64,000 bases of DNA from an uncultured Bacteroidales bacterium (lineage in GTDB: Bacteria > Bacteroidota > Bacteroidia > Bacteroidales > Bacteroidaceae). Positions 26,916-36,276 of this stretch are shown piece by piece. Positions within the stretch are counted from its first letter, which is position 1. The number at the start of each line of letters is the position of its first letter. Made by a program: the position numbers and the translations under genes. Location: the NCBI GenBank assembly GCA_902786925.1, contig CADAEK010000016.1:1-64000 (forward strand), in the 5' to 3' direction. The notes beneath the pieces were generated by a model. That model did not search any database. It had not been told where the DNA came from and saw nothing but the letters and a program-made list of their open reading frames with translations.

Positions 26916-28574
26916 TCACAATGTCAAGACAACTTGTCCGCCAGTCTGCGATGTAGGATAGTAGAAGGCGGCATAGCGAGTGCCCATGAAGAGGCGACGG
27001 TAGTCAAAGCGCATCTTGTAATCCTTGGTACCAATTTGAGTAAAGGTCTTGCCATCGAGACTGTAGTAGAAATTAGCCGTGTCACGACCAGGGTTGAAAT
27101 CGCCGTCGATGCGGAGATAAATCTTCCCCACCTTGCCCTTAGGAAGCTTGACCGTTTCAACTTCTTTCGTAGCCACGTCAGTGATGGCCTTCGTGTCGTT
27201 TGTCAGTTGCACACTCTCTTCACTCATAGTTAGAGTGTATTGCCCCTTCTGAAGTTTAATGGTCAGAAGGCCTGAATCTCCATTAAATGCGGCAAAACCT
27301 GCACAATCGCCATCTTTCATCTGGCGAACATCGAGGCAAATAGTGTCTGAGCATGTTCCGCCCCAGGTGCGCCACGTCAGCGTGTTGCGCGCATCAAAGA
27401 TGGATTTGGCAAGCTCTGAGGTCTTCAAGACGAAGCCCTGAACAGGAGATGTCATACGGAAAGTGGCATCGTCGCGCAAGTTCTCTCCGAAACGAACTTT
27501 TTCGCCTTTCTGAGGCAGACGGGCGATATCACTCTTGATGTAGTTGTGGTTCCACTGGTAGTCCTTCTCGATATGAGCATAATCAGGATTCTGGTGGCAA
27601 GAGCACTGACCATCGAGGGTAACAGTGGCAGGAATCTTACCATCCCCTTTGGTGCCAAGAACTGGCCAGCCATCAATCCATGAGCAGGGTTCTACGGTAA
27701 GTACACGTCCTACACCACCACGGTCTTGGAACATCACGCCGTACCATTCGCCATGTTTGCCATTGACGATGGTGCCCTGACCGGCCAATGGGAAACCTCC
27801 GAAGTCACTCTTGAGAATAACCTTAGAGTCGTATGGACCTTCAATGTTCTTGCTTCGGTAGGCTATCTCCTCACGGCCTGTGCGAGGCCATGCAATGCAA
27901 AGGAGGTAGTACATGCCATCGTGCTTGATGACGCGGCTTCCTTCATGCAAGCCTTGTGGTTTACCGTTAAGCTGCAACTTCTTGCGAATGCCACCGGGCT
28001 TCTCTGCTGTGAGGTCGGGGGTCAACTCAACAAGATTGATGTCTCCACTTCCAGAGAACACGTACACACGATCGTCATCGTCAAAGAAGAGAGAAGAGTC
28101 GTGGTAAGCAGGAAGGCGGCTATGGAGCTTCCAGCCTTTAGCAGGGTCTGTTGTCTTGAAGACCATAGACTTATGTGGGTCGTCATTCGCTACGAAGAGC
28201 GCCCAAAAGGTGCCTTTATGATAACGAAGAGTGGTTGCCCACTGACCGCGGCCATACACGGTACCTTCTTTCAAGTCGTAACGAGGAGTGTCCTTGATTT
28301 CATCGAAGAGATAGGACACTGTTTCCCAATGCGCAAGGTCTTTACTCCGCATGATGGGAGCGCCAGGAAAAAGGTGCATGGTGGTGGTCACCAGATAGTA
28401 GTAATCTCCGACACGAATGATGTCAGGGTCTGGAGCATCTGCCCAAATAAAGGGGTTCTTCACCTGAATGGTTGGCTGCGTCTTGACCTCTGGAAGATCT
28501 GAATCAGCAGCATTCTGTGCACCAGCCATCAAGGCGGTGCACAGAACACATATAGTTAAATAGAACTGTTTCAT
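26916..28574 (-). CDS. GH43 beta-xylosidase/arabinofuranosidase
   Basis: 552 residues with a signal peptide ending near MAGAQ. The five-bladed propeller begins with NPFIWADAPDPDIIRVGDYY, where Asp49 of PDPD is the expected general base. AYHDSSLFFDDDDRVYVF holds the pKa-tuning Asp and GLHEGSRVIK the acid Glu. Residues after about 340 form a beta-sandwich typical of xylan-active GH43 enzymes. It probably removes xylose or arabinose from xylo-oligosaccharides in the periplasm. Its ATG overlaps the stop of the upstream GH43 by one base (TGATG), so the two are translationally coupled. Confidence 0.87.
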   Translation of the reverse strand: MKQFYLTICVLCTALMAGAQNAADSDLPEVKTQPTIQVKNPFIWADAPDPDIIRVGDYYYLVTTTMHLFPGAPIMRSKDLAHWETVSYLFDEIKDTPRYDLKEGTVYGRGQWATTLRYHKGTFWALFVANDDPHKSMVFKTTDPAKGWKLHSRLPAYHDSSLFFDDDDRVYVFSGSGDINLVELTPDLTAEKPGGIRKKLQLNGKPQGLHEGSRVIKHDGMYYLLCIAWPRTGREEIAYRSKNIEGPYDSKVILKSDFGGFPLAGQGTIVNGKHGEWYGVMFQDRGGVGRVLTVEPCSWIDGWPVLGTKGDGKIPATVTLDGQCSCHQNPDYAHIEKDYQWNHNYIKSDIARLPQKGEKVRFGENLRDDATFRMTSPVQGFVLKTSELAKSIFDARNTLTWRTWGGTCSDTICLDVRQMKDGDCAGFAAFNGDSGLLTIKLQKGQYTLTMSEESVQLTNDTKAITDVATKEVETVKLPKGKVGKIYLRIDGDFNPGRDTANFYYSLDGKTFTQIGTKDYKMRFDYRRLFMGTRYAAFYYPTSQTGGQVVLTL

Positions 28575-30613
28575 CAGTTGAGAAGATAAGTTTTAGTTTT
28601 ACCCTGATAGGTGCATTTCACAGTGGCACGACCATTGACAATCTTGCCAATCTGGAACGAAACAGCAGGATTATTGGATGTTGCCTTGATAACAGAATTA
28701 TCTTTGAGAGGGGCGTATGCCTGATAATTGGTAGCATCCATGAAACCGTTGTCGTTCGTTGAGAACATCGGATTAGCAGGAAGATTTACATTCTTGCCAT
28801 CAACTGTGATTGTAACCGTTGGAACAACAGGAACATTGGCCACTTCCGAACCTCTTCTGAAGCCAATTCCGTGGAGGTCAAAGAGTCCCTGAGGACGCTG
28901 AGGCTGCTGCTGACGACCCCATTGAGGACGCTGAGAAGGTTCTGGCTGTTTGATTTCATTACCTTCTGCTACAAGATAGATGGCATGCTTTCCGGTGAGT
29001 CCCTCAACAGCAGGAACACTGGCACCGAATACTGCAGATTCGCGTTGGTCGGAGGCGGGAACAGAGATGGTCGCAATTTCCTTACCCTTCCATGGGTCAT
29101 CCAAACGAACGTGTATCTTGAAAGCGCCATTTCTGCCATGTGTAAGATTGACATAGATATTGGTGTTGTCACCCTTCTTTGTTCCCTCAAAGGCTTTTAC
29201 GCCCTTGGCGTCCTTTGCCAAGCCGCCAAAACCGAAGTATTTGAAACCGATGATGCCACCGTTCTGAATACCGGCAAGATCCATTGAGTTGTTCCATACG
29301 TCGTGGTTGTCCTGCATCCAGTTGTTGGCGTTAGGACCGTACATGAAGCAAGCAAGACCTGCTGAGTAGTAGTTATAAGGAGGAAGGCCAAAGATTTGAA
29401 AGCCCTCAGAAGTCACTTCGGCACCCGTATAGGCATCACCATTGCTGGCCTTAGCTGTCCATTCGTTGCCCTTTGTATATGGGTCGTAGCCGGTAATCTT
29501 CACGACACCACCTTGAGCCACAGGCTTCTTGTCCCATGTAATCTTCACAGGAGCAACCATTGCCTGACGAGCATTGCCGAAGCCACGTGGAGGACGATGA
29601 TAGAACACATACCACTGGCCATTAATCTCCTGCAAGGAACCGTGAGTGTTGTGACCAGCATTAGTAGTGATGAGCTTAGAACCATCTTCATTCAGCACCA
29701 CACCACGCGAATCAACAAGAACGCCACCAGAGCGCCAAGGTCCGAGAGGTGAATCGCCAAAGGCATAACGCAAAGCAGAGTTTGTAGCACCTACGCCATA
29801 TTCCTGACCGCTATAACCAGAGAACACCATCACGTACTTGTTTCCTACCTGACGGATAGAAGATGCCTCAAAGAAGTTAAAATCCAATGGATTCTGACCC
29901 TTATAGAGTGCTTTATACTCACTACCAGCCTTATCCAAGAGTTTACCATCACGACTGCTAGCGGGAATAAATGGATCTATCAATTCTGTGCCAGGGCGCT
30001 TTGAATACATTGTGTTCTGATCAAGCTCACAAGCTGTAGAATGTTGGAATCCGTAAAAGACATAAGCGCGATACCCCTTGTCAAAGTCAGGGTCCTTCTT
30101 GTCTGTGATGTTCTCAATGAACACAGATGGGTCAAAGTCAATCAGCGAACCATCTACACACTGACGACCGTCAGGAGTCAGATTCACAGGAGTGAATGGA
30201 CCGTTTGGACGGTCGCCCTTGCACACCATCGCCACACGACGCCATCCACGAGAGTGAGGATAGAGCCAATATGTTTTCTTACCGGTCTTCGCATCTTTCA
30301 CCTCCACCAAATCCGGTGCATACATGGTGTCCCACTTGCCATCTACATAGTGGCTGAAGATTGGGCCTTCGTCTCGCCATTGGCTGAGGTCTTCAACAGG
30401 AGCAGACCACATACGGATATCGTTTCCGCAATAGGCAGTATAGGTCACATCATGTGAGCCAATAATGTAAGCACGATACTTGCCTGGATTATCTGGATCC
30501 TCAAAGACACGAGGTTCGCCATCAGGCAAATGTTCCCACAAAGGGAGGTAAGGATTCTGCGCCGAAGCCATTAAGGCACAGAAAGAGAACATAACAGTAA
30601 ATAGTTTCTTCAT
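28574..30613 (-). CDS. GH43-like glycosidase with C-terminal modules
   Basis: 679 residues with a signal peptide (MKKLFTVMFSFCALMASAQ). The catalytic region starts PYLPLWEHLPDGEPRVFEDP and continues YRAYIIGSHDVTYTAYCGND. FNFFEASSIRQVGNKYVM and GHNTHGSLQEINGQWYVFYH repeat the motifs of the GH43 lipoprotein at 16678-18378. Residues about 530-679 add a carbohydrate-binding-like module, a proline/glutamine-rich linker (QPEPSQRPQWGRQQQPQRPQ) and a final beta domain. It is likely secreted to the periplasm. It is first in the operon. A -7 box TACCTTTG at 30717-30710 and the shared 35-bp element at 30740-30774 lie upstream. Confidence 0.8.
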   Translation of the reverse strand: MKKLFTVMFSFCALMASAQNPYLPLWEHLPDGEPRVFEDPDNPGKYRAYIIGSHDVTYTAYCGNDIRMWSAPVEDLSQWRDEGPIFSHYVDGKWDTMYAPDLVEVKDAKTGKKTYWLYPHSRGWRRVAMVCKGDRPNGPFTPVNLTPDGRQCVDGSLIDFDPSVFIENITDKKDPDFDKGYRAYVFYGFQHSTACELDQNTMYSKRPGTELIDPFIPASSRDGKLLDKAGSEYKALYKGQNPLDFNFFEASSIRQVGNKYVMVFSGYSGQEYGVGATNSALRYAFGDSPLGPWRSGGVLVDSRGVVLNEDGSKLITTNAGHNTHGSLQEINGQWYVFYHRPPRGFGNARQAMVAPVKITWDKKPVAQGGVVKITGYDPYTKGNEWTAKASNGDAYTGAEVTSEGFQIFGLPPYNYYSAGLACFMYGPNANNWMQDNHDVWNNSMDLAGIQNGGIIGFKYFGFGGLAKDAKGVKAFEGTKKGDNTNIYVNLTHGRNGAFKIHVRLDDPWKGKEIATISVPASDQRESAVFGASVPAVEGLTGKHAIYLVAEGNEIKQPEPSQRPQWGRQQQPQRPQGLFDLHGIGFRRGSEVANVPVVPTVTITVDGKNVNLPANPMFSTNDNGFMDATNYQAYAPLKDNSVIKATSNNPAVSFQIGKIVNGRATVKCTYQGKTKTYLLN

Positions 30614-30739
30614 TGTTTTTTGAATGGTTTTAGGATATTGTGTTTGAATATGTCTTCATCAATAGCACACGCTTAACACACTGCCGTACATTAGCGCGAC
30701 AAGACTTTGCAAAGGTAACCCGATTTTGCGGGAAAGGTT

Positions 30740-30774
30740 TTGTTTCATGTATCTTATCGTTTCAAATTTGTTAC
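30740..30774 (-). promoter_or_regulatory. Candidate operator of the GH43-GH43-GH10 operon
   Basis: In the gene's direction it reads GTAACAA-N2-TTG...ACATGAAACAA over 35 bp. The same words at the same spacing occur at 36074-36108 before the CE1 esterase gene; 26 of 35 positions agree, in otherwise dissimilar DNA. It lies just upstream of the -7 box, where an activator would bind. Confidence 0.6.
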
Positions 30775-30920
30775 ATACACCATCCTTTCATACACTTTTC
30801 ACCTATAAATTAAACACTTGCAGATGAATAGGCTCTCCCCTTTTCTTTTCTCACATTCAACAACAAAACGCCTTCAAACGGCTAGGAACACACATAATAT
30901 GTAAATTCTTTTCATTCTTT

Positions 30921-30952
30921 TTTGTTCATATCGAAAAAAAAACGCATTTTTG
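30921..30952 (+). promoter_or_regulatory. Promoter of the sensor gene pair
   Basis: TTTG (30921-30924), 20 bases, CATTTTTG (30945-30952). The first base of the -7 box deviates; spacing is exact. The start codon is 21 bases downstream. Confidence 0.55.
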
Positions 30953-30973
30953 CACCCAAAACCCATATAAACT

Positions 30974-32455
30974 ATGTTAAACCCAATTCGATTCTTGCAG
31001 AAGAAACTGCCTGCAAGGCTCAGCCTACTAGTTCTGGCATCGGTAGTCATCATGTTTGTTGCTGCTCTCGCCTTTCTGTTCCGCTATTCCCACCTCACGT
31101 TGGAAAACGAGTCATTAAAAAAGGCAGACCAGATGCTGGCTGGAACAGTTACCCACATCGACAATCAGCTGCATGAAGTGAATGTGGCCACACGCAATAT
31201 GGCATGGTACATTGAGCAGAGCCTCAACAACCCTGACGCGTTAGTTCTTTACACCCAGGAACTTGTTCAAAACAATCCGACCATCATTGGATGTGCCCTT
31301 GCCTTTGAACCCAACTACTACAAAGAAAAGGGAGAACTCTTTATTACCTATAGTTATTGGGCTGATGAGCAAAACAAGGAATTAGTAATCACTCACAACC
31401 CGATGACCATCGAACCTAACTTCAACAGTTCGATGCCATATGTGGCACACAATAGGTTCTTTATCCCAATCAAGGAAAACACCACATGCTGGATTCGCCC
31501 TCATGCACCTGGCGACACCCGCCTATCTGCCACTATCGCATGTTGTACTCCTATTCACGACAGGGACGGACGTCCTGTCGGTGTGCTATCGGCTGATATC
31601 TCTCTGACAAAACTATCCAATACAATCTTGGCCATCAAGCCATTCCCCAACTCTTATTGTACGGTATTGGGCGTACAAGGCACCTATCTCATCCACCCCG
31701 ACAGCGCCAATCTATATCAGCGTATGGCCAGCGATCTTGTTGAGGAATGCAAAGACCCTAAGGTCGGAGACTTGATAAAGTCTATGTTAGCAGGCAAATC
31801 AGGACTGGAGCTGGTGGAATTGGAGGAAGGCAAAGCCAGTTACGTGCTCTACAAGTCGTTGAACGAAGGACACTGGAGCGCTGCGATGGTATGCCCCAAA
31901 AGCGACATCTTCAGCACGAACCTGAAACTGCGATACACCACACTGACCCTTTCTATCATTGGCATTGCTGCCATCTTCGTGTTCTGTCTCTTCTTTATCG
32001 GGCGCCAGCTCAAACCCCTCGGACTGTTGGCGAAAGCGGCACAGCAAATCAAGCGTGGTGATTTTTCCACAACGATTCCTCCTACCGATCGCACAGATGA
32101 GATAGGAGTGCTCCAACGTAGTTTCAGCACCATGCAGAGTTCTTTAGTGCGCAACATCAACGAAATGAACAAAGTCTCCGAAGAACTGCAGCAACGCAAC
32201 AACGAGCTTTCAGAAATTAAGAATAAGGTGGAAGAGAGCAGCCGCTTGAAGACAAACCTCATTCATCAGATAGCAGACAAGATGATTCCGCCCGTAAAGC
32301 TGTTAGAGAGTGTCATGAAAGAACTCTCCTCTAATTACGAGTTCCTTACAGCGGCCGACATCCATTCGATGACTGATAGTGTCATTGCTAACGCTAAAAA
32401 CATCACGAGTTTGATTGACAAACTGCTTCAATACCCGCAAAAGAAGAAATCATGA
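30974..32455 (+). CDS. Membrane sensor with Cache and HAMP domains, lacking a kinase ATPase domain
   Basis: 493 residues. Membrane segments lie at about 16-38 and 318-340, with a ~280-residue extracytoplasmic dCache-like domain between (RFFIPIKENTTCWIRPHAPG, IHDRDGRPVGVLSADISL). A HAMP domain (RQLKPLGLLAKAAQQIKRGD) and a coiled coil follow. The protein ends in a segment, TNLIHQIADKMIPPVKLLES, that aligns with the dimerisation helix of histidine kinases. The position of the usual phospho-accepting histidine is Asp435, and His431 lies four residues earlier. No ATP-binding domain follows. It is a paralogue of the next gene, whose ATG overlaps this stop (ATGA). It may act as a receptor partner for that kinase. 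It is divergent from the xylan operon. Confidence 0.75.
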   Translation: MLNPIRFLQKKLPARLSLLVLASVVIMFVAALAFLFRYSHLTLENESLKKADQMLAGTVTHIDNQLHEVNVATRNMAWYIEQSLNNPDALVLYTQELVQNNPTIIGCALAFEPNYYKEKGELFITYSYWADEQNKELVITHNPMTIEPNFNSSMPYVAHNRFFIPIKENTTCWIRPHAPGDTRLSATIACCTPIHDRDGRPVGVLSADISLTKLSNTILAIKPFPNSYCTVLGVQGTYLIHPDSANLYQRMASDLVEECKDPKVGDLIKSMLAGKSGLELVELEEGKASYVLYKSLNEGHWSAAMVCPKSDIFSTNLKLRYTTLTLSIIGIAAIFVFCLFFIGRQLKPLGLLAKAAQQIKRGDFSTTIPPTDRTDEIGVLQRSFSTMQSSLVRNINEMNKVSEELQQRNNELSEIKNKVEESSRLKTNLIHQIADKMIPPVKLLESVMKELSSNYEFLTAADIHSMTDSVIANAKNITSLIDKLLQYPQKKKS

Positions 32456-34362
32456 AATACTCCTTCCAACAAATAAGCCAATCACTCTCGCTGAAGCTAG
32501 GTCTTGGCATCCTTGGTATCGTTTTTACCGTGTTTACATTTTCGATGGGTTTCCTATATGTGCGGTCTCGCCAACTGCTGAAGCAGGAGGCAGAAGAACG
32601 TGCCACCCAGACACTGAACACGATTACTCTACGTGTATCAGGATACATCAGCGAGGTGGAAGCCGCTGCTAATACCACAGAGTGGTTCGTCATGCAAAAC
32701 CTAAATCCAGACTCGCTGCTCAACTACACCCATCGTGTGGTGGCGAACAACCCGCATGTAAATGGATGTTCCGTGACAATGGAACCAGGGTTCTTCCCCG
32801 AGTTAGGACGCAACTTCTCTGCCTATTCGTTGCGCAATGCGAACCAAATAGAGACTGTGATAGAAGCCGAGTATGATTACTATAGCAAGCCATGGTATAA
32901 GTCCGCACGAGACTCGAACAAGCCCTGCTGGGTTGAGCCCTATAACGACTTTACAGAAGGGTCGCTTTCTTCTCCGGTGATGATAGCTTCCTATAGCAAG
33001 CCATTACATAACGAGAAAGGGCAGATTATTGGCGTGCTCTCCACCGACCTCTCTATGGCTCTGATTTCCGAGGTCATCAAAGCAGAAAAGCCATATCTTA
33101 ACTCCTATTGCATGATGCTGGGTTCTGATGGACGCTATTATGTGCACCCCGACCGCCTGAAACTCCTTAAGCATAGCATCTTCTCCTCAGTCGATGCGAA
33201 GAAACACCCTGACATTGTCACTCTGGGCCACGAGATGACAGCAAGGAAAACTGGCAATATGAGCATTCACATGGATGGTGCACCATGCTTGGTTTTCTAT
33301 CAGCCTATTCCAAACACCACCTGCAGCTTGGCTCTGGTATGCCCTGAAAAAGACATCTTTGAGAGTTACTACCGACTCACCTACATTCTTATTACATTGT
33401 TAGTTGTTGGGTTGGCACTTCTGTTTTACCTCTGCTGGAAAATCATCGGACATGTCACTCGTCCACTTATGCAACTGGCCAGCCAGTCTCGTCACATAGC
33501 TAATGGCAACTTCGAAAGCTACATACCACGAAGTCAACGTATAGATGTGGTGGGCTACCTTCAAAACAGTTTTGCCTCCATGCATGAGTCAATCCTTGAG
33601 AAGATAGACAACATCCAGCGCATGAACGATGAAGCAGAGAAGCGCAACCACGACCTTGCTGCAGCCAACGAATTGGCACAAGAAGCAGACCAGCGCAAGA
33701 CTGCTTTTATCCACGAAATCTCCTTACAAATCCGTACGCCCCTCAACATTATAGCAGGCTTTATGCAAGTGCTGAGCGACACTCACGGGCAGCTCTCTGA
33801 GGAAGAACGTAAAAACATGATTGCCACCATGAAGCAAAACACCAGAACAATTTACCGCATGGCGCACATGATTTACGATTCTTCACGAGCAGCAACCATA
33901 CATCAAGGACTTGACTGTTCAAAGGAAGTTGAAGTGCTGGATGTCATCAACGAAAGCATTCAAGACTTCGAAGAGAAGCCTCCTCTTAATGTCGACTTTC
34001 ACTTTGAGAACCGCTTGCCCGAGCATAAGACGATACATACCAACCGTCTCTACTTCCACCGCTCTATACGTGAACTGCTTTACAACACGAAGAAGTTTGC
34101 AGCAGACAGCAAAATCACGCTCATCGCAGAAGAGACACCTGAGATGATTCGCATTATTGTGGAAGACACAGGTCCAGGCATTGCCCCTGAAGACCGCGAA
34201 CGCGTCTTCGAGCCATTTGTCAAGCTCAACAACTTTGACGAAGGTCTCGGACTCGGACTTGGGCTATCCACTCAGCATGCCCAGAACTTGGGCGGTTCCC
34301 TTTCGCTCGACCCGTCCTACACTCTTGGCGCCCGCTTCGTCTTGGAGATTCCTAACAAATAA
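32452..34362 (+). CDS. Membrane histidine kinase-like sensor with altered H-box
   Basis: 636 residues. Membrane segments lie at about 13-36 and 305-327 around a dCache-like sensor, followed by HAMP, coiled coil, dimerisation helix and HATPase domains. The ATPase boxes are intact: ELLYNTKKF (N-box), VEDTGPGIAPEDRERVFEPF (G1 and F) and GLGLGL (G2). The H-box reads FIHEISLQIRTPLNII, where most homologues have SHE or SHQ before IRTPLN. Leu425 (codon TTA) therefore stands at the usual phospho-acceptor site; His421 is four residues earlier. No response-regulator gene is adjacent. It might sense xylan breakdown products, judged only from its neighbours. Confidence 0.8.
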   Translation: MKYSFQQISQSLSLKLGLGILGIVFTVFTFSMGFLYVRSRQLLKQEAEERATQTLNTITLRVSGYISEVEAAANTTEWFVMQNLNPDSLLNYTHRVVANNPHVNGCSVTMEPGFFPELGRNFSAYSLRNANQIETVIEAEYDYYSKPWYKSARDSNKPCWVEPYNDFTEGSLSSPVMIASYSKPLHNEKGQIIGVLSTDLSMALISEVIKAEKPYLNSYCMMLGSDGRYYVHPDRLKLLKHSIFSSVDAKKHPDIVTLGHEMTARKTGNMSIHMDGAPCLVFYQPIPNTTCSLALVCPEKDIFESYYRLTYILITLLVVGLALLFYLCWKIIGHVTRPLMQLASQSRHIANGNFESYIPRSQRIDVVGYLQNSFASMHESILEKIDNIQRMNDEAEKRNHDLAAANELAQEADQRKTAFIHEISLQIRTPLNIIAGFMQVLSDTHGQLSEEERKNMIATMKQNTRTIYRMAHMIYDSSRAATIHQGLDCSKEVEVLDVINESIQDFEEKPPLNVDFHFENRLPEHKTIHTNRLYFHRSIRELLYNTKKFAADSKITLIAEETPEMIRIIVEDTGPGIAPEDRERVFEPFVKLNNFDEGLGLGLGLSTQHAQNLGGSLSLDPSYTLGARFVLEIPNK

Positions 34363-34404
34363 TAAGCCTCCGACACTGCACATCGTGCAGCATCATATAA
34401 AGAA

Positions 34405-34452
34405 AGTGCGCACTTGACCCGCTATTACAGATGTCAAGTGCGCACTCTCTTT
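34405..34452. terminator. Convergent terminator between the kinase and CE1 genes
   Basis: A perfect 14-bp stem, AGTGCGCACTTGAC with GTCAAGTGCGCACT (34405-34418 and 34433-34446), is followed by CTCTTTATT. Confidence 0.8.
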
Positions 34453-34545
34453 ATTAAGTCCATATGGAAGGTTATTCTTCAAAGTCAAAGACGGAAGGAT
34501 TTCAGCTATCGGAATCTCCTCTTGCCTTTTACTTTACCTTCCATC

Positions 34546-35973
34546 TCACTTTACCCACACCTTTCTCACATCGCCATCTTCATCACGCACGAGGTTGACG
34601 CCACGCTGAGGAAGCGCAGAAGCTACCCCCGTCAAACTGTAGTAGGCTGCTGCGCTGCTAGGGGCAATGGGACTTTCCACCGCTGTCACCTCTTCTTCTG
34701 TTGCCGTATACAAAGCAAGGTTCGTAATAGCAATGGCATCAGTCGCTAATGAACGCGACATGATGAGGCGATATTCGCCATAGCCATCCTCCACACGGAA
34801 AGGAAGTACCACATCCTTACCAACCTCCACGATAGCATCCAATACCGTAGGCTTAGCACCTGTGCCCGATATTTTCTTCATGGTCACAGCCACTGTCTTG
34901 CCCGCTTCGCCATCTGCATGGAAGCACAATTTGTAATTGCCCTTATCCATCTGGAGCGAGCGGTAAACATTATTATCACTGTTGTCGGTCTTGCGCACAT
35001 CTTTGCCAAAATACAACAAATACTTGCTCATGTTCACGTACCACCCATGCTCTTTTGGATTATAGCCCTCCGTTTCTAAGCGTGGGCGCCATTTCAGCGT
35101 CTTATCGCATGGCGCATCCAGCGTGTATTGCTCGAAGAAGTTCCACATGGTCTTTGCGGAACCAGTCTTCTGATCCTCCGGAATATCATCCGACATAGAC
35201 AAACCTTCAGGAGTCTTGTTTGTGCCTGCATTATGTCCCATACCATCTATCTCATAATAGACGTAAGGGAAACCGCCTTCACCAGCCTCATACACGCTCT
35301 TGTCATATTTACCACTAACACTCGTCTTCACGGGAACAGGGTTCGCACCTACTCTCGCCACCATCTCATCCACGATGACAGGCATGAGGGAATACTTCAC
35401 AAAGTCATCTGCCTTGCCATGAATATGGAGGAATGGTACAGGACGTGCACCCGTATGACGGAAGTGGAACTCATTCATAGGGAAACCGCTGATAGAGGCA
35501 AAAGCCGCAAAAATCTCACTGCACGTATTCGAAAGAGCATAAGTCATCATGCCACCATTAGAAAAACCACAACAGTAGATACGCTTGCGGTCTATGGAGT
35601 AATCCTTAGCAACATCCTCGATAATCGCCTTGATGAAGTCCACATCCTCATTCTCCTCGCCAGAAGCATCCCATCCAGTTGTGTTCATATGGGCCAGATA
35701 GAAATCAACAACTCTTCCCTGCGGATAAACAACAATAAAGCCCTCTTCATCAGCCACGGAAGTCCTCATAGGCATATTGCCCCACTGGTTACCATTTGCA
35801 CCGTGAAGCGACACCACCAAGGGTGCGTTCGCCTGTACATTGTTGGGGACATAAAGCCGATAAGAGCGGTTTTCACCTCCCGACACGAGATTAACAATCT
35901 TGTCAATCTTCTCCGCCTGCACACCGAATGCGCAGAACAACATCATTAAAATAGTTAATAAGTTTTTCTTCAT
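34546..35973 (-). CDS. Secreted CE1/PHB-depolymerase-like esterase
   Basis: 475 residues with a signal peptide (to FGVQA). An alpha/beta-hydrolase domain fills about 25-290: PLVVSLHGANGNQWGNM holds the oxyanion loop, YCCGFSNGG the nucleophile serine, and DGMGHNAGT the catalytic histidine. The family (LpqC/feruloyl and acetyl-xylan esterases) removes acyl groups from plant polysaccharides. A beta-rich domain follows (about 330-440). The end, YYSLTGVASALPQRGVNLVR then VRKVWVK, resembles a type IX sorting tail. The upstream 35-bp element links it to the xylan operon. Confidence 0.75.
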   Translation of the reverse strand: MKKNLLTILMMLFCAFGVQAEKIDKIVNLVSGGENRSYRLYVPNNVQANAPLVVSLHGANGNQWGNMPMRTSVADEEGFIVVYPQGRVVDFYLAHMNTTGWDASGEENEDVDFIKAIIEDVAKDYSIDRKRIYCCGFSNGGMMTYALSNTCSEIFAAFASISGFPMNEFHFRHTGARPVPFLHIHGKADDFVKYSLMPVIVDEMVARVGANPVPVKTSVSGKYDKSVYEAGEGGFPYVYYEIDGMGHNAGTNKTPEGLSMSDDIPEDQKTGSAKTMWNFFEQYTLDAPCDKTLKWRPRLETEGYNPKEHGWYVNMSKYLLYFGKDVRKTDNSDNNVYRSLQMDKGNYKLCFHADGEAGKTVAVTMKKISGTGAKPTVLDAIVEVGKDVVLPFRVEDGYGEYRLIMSRSLATDAIAITNLALYTATEEEVTAVESPIAPSSAAAYYSLTGVASALPQRGVNLVRDEDGDVRKVWVK

Positions 35974-36073
35974 TTTTCGTGATATGATTGGTCTCTAATT
36001 CTGCAATTCAAGCTTTGCCATTAAGAGGCAGAGTTTCGAAGCGCAAAGGTATGACATTCCGCTCAAACACTCC

Positions 36074-36108
36074 TTGTTTCATGTGACAATTCCTTACAAT
36101 CTTGTTAC
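36074..36108 (-). promoter_or_regulatory. Candidate operator of the CE1 esterase gene
   Basis: Same 35-bp arrangement as 30740-30774: in the gene's direction GTAACAA at one end and ACATGAAACAA at the other, with identical spacing. It lies about 100 bp before the start codon. The rest of the 303-bp intergenic stretch holds TATCTTTG (36170-36177), the likely -7 box of the divergent M6 protease gene. Confidence 0.6.
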
Positions 36109-36276
36109 TTTCCCCTCCCACATTTGCAATTTCTTGCCAGCCAATCCCTCTGTTCTCCCACATTTCCCGTATCTTTGCCACAGTCATTACACATATTATA
36201 TATAATTGAAACGCCAAATAGATGAAGAAGGCCGCCAACGGTCTGTTATTGGCAATTCACTATCACTAGCCAAACA

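Noticed and set aside
30922-31176. An 84-codon frame at the start of the first sensor gene
   Set aside because: It begins inside the promoter and overlaps the sensor gene in another frame; no motif.
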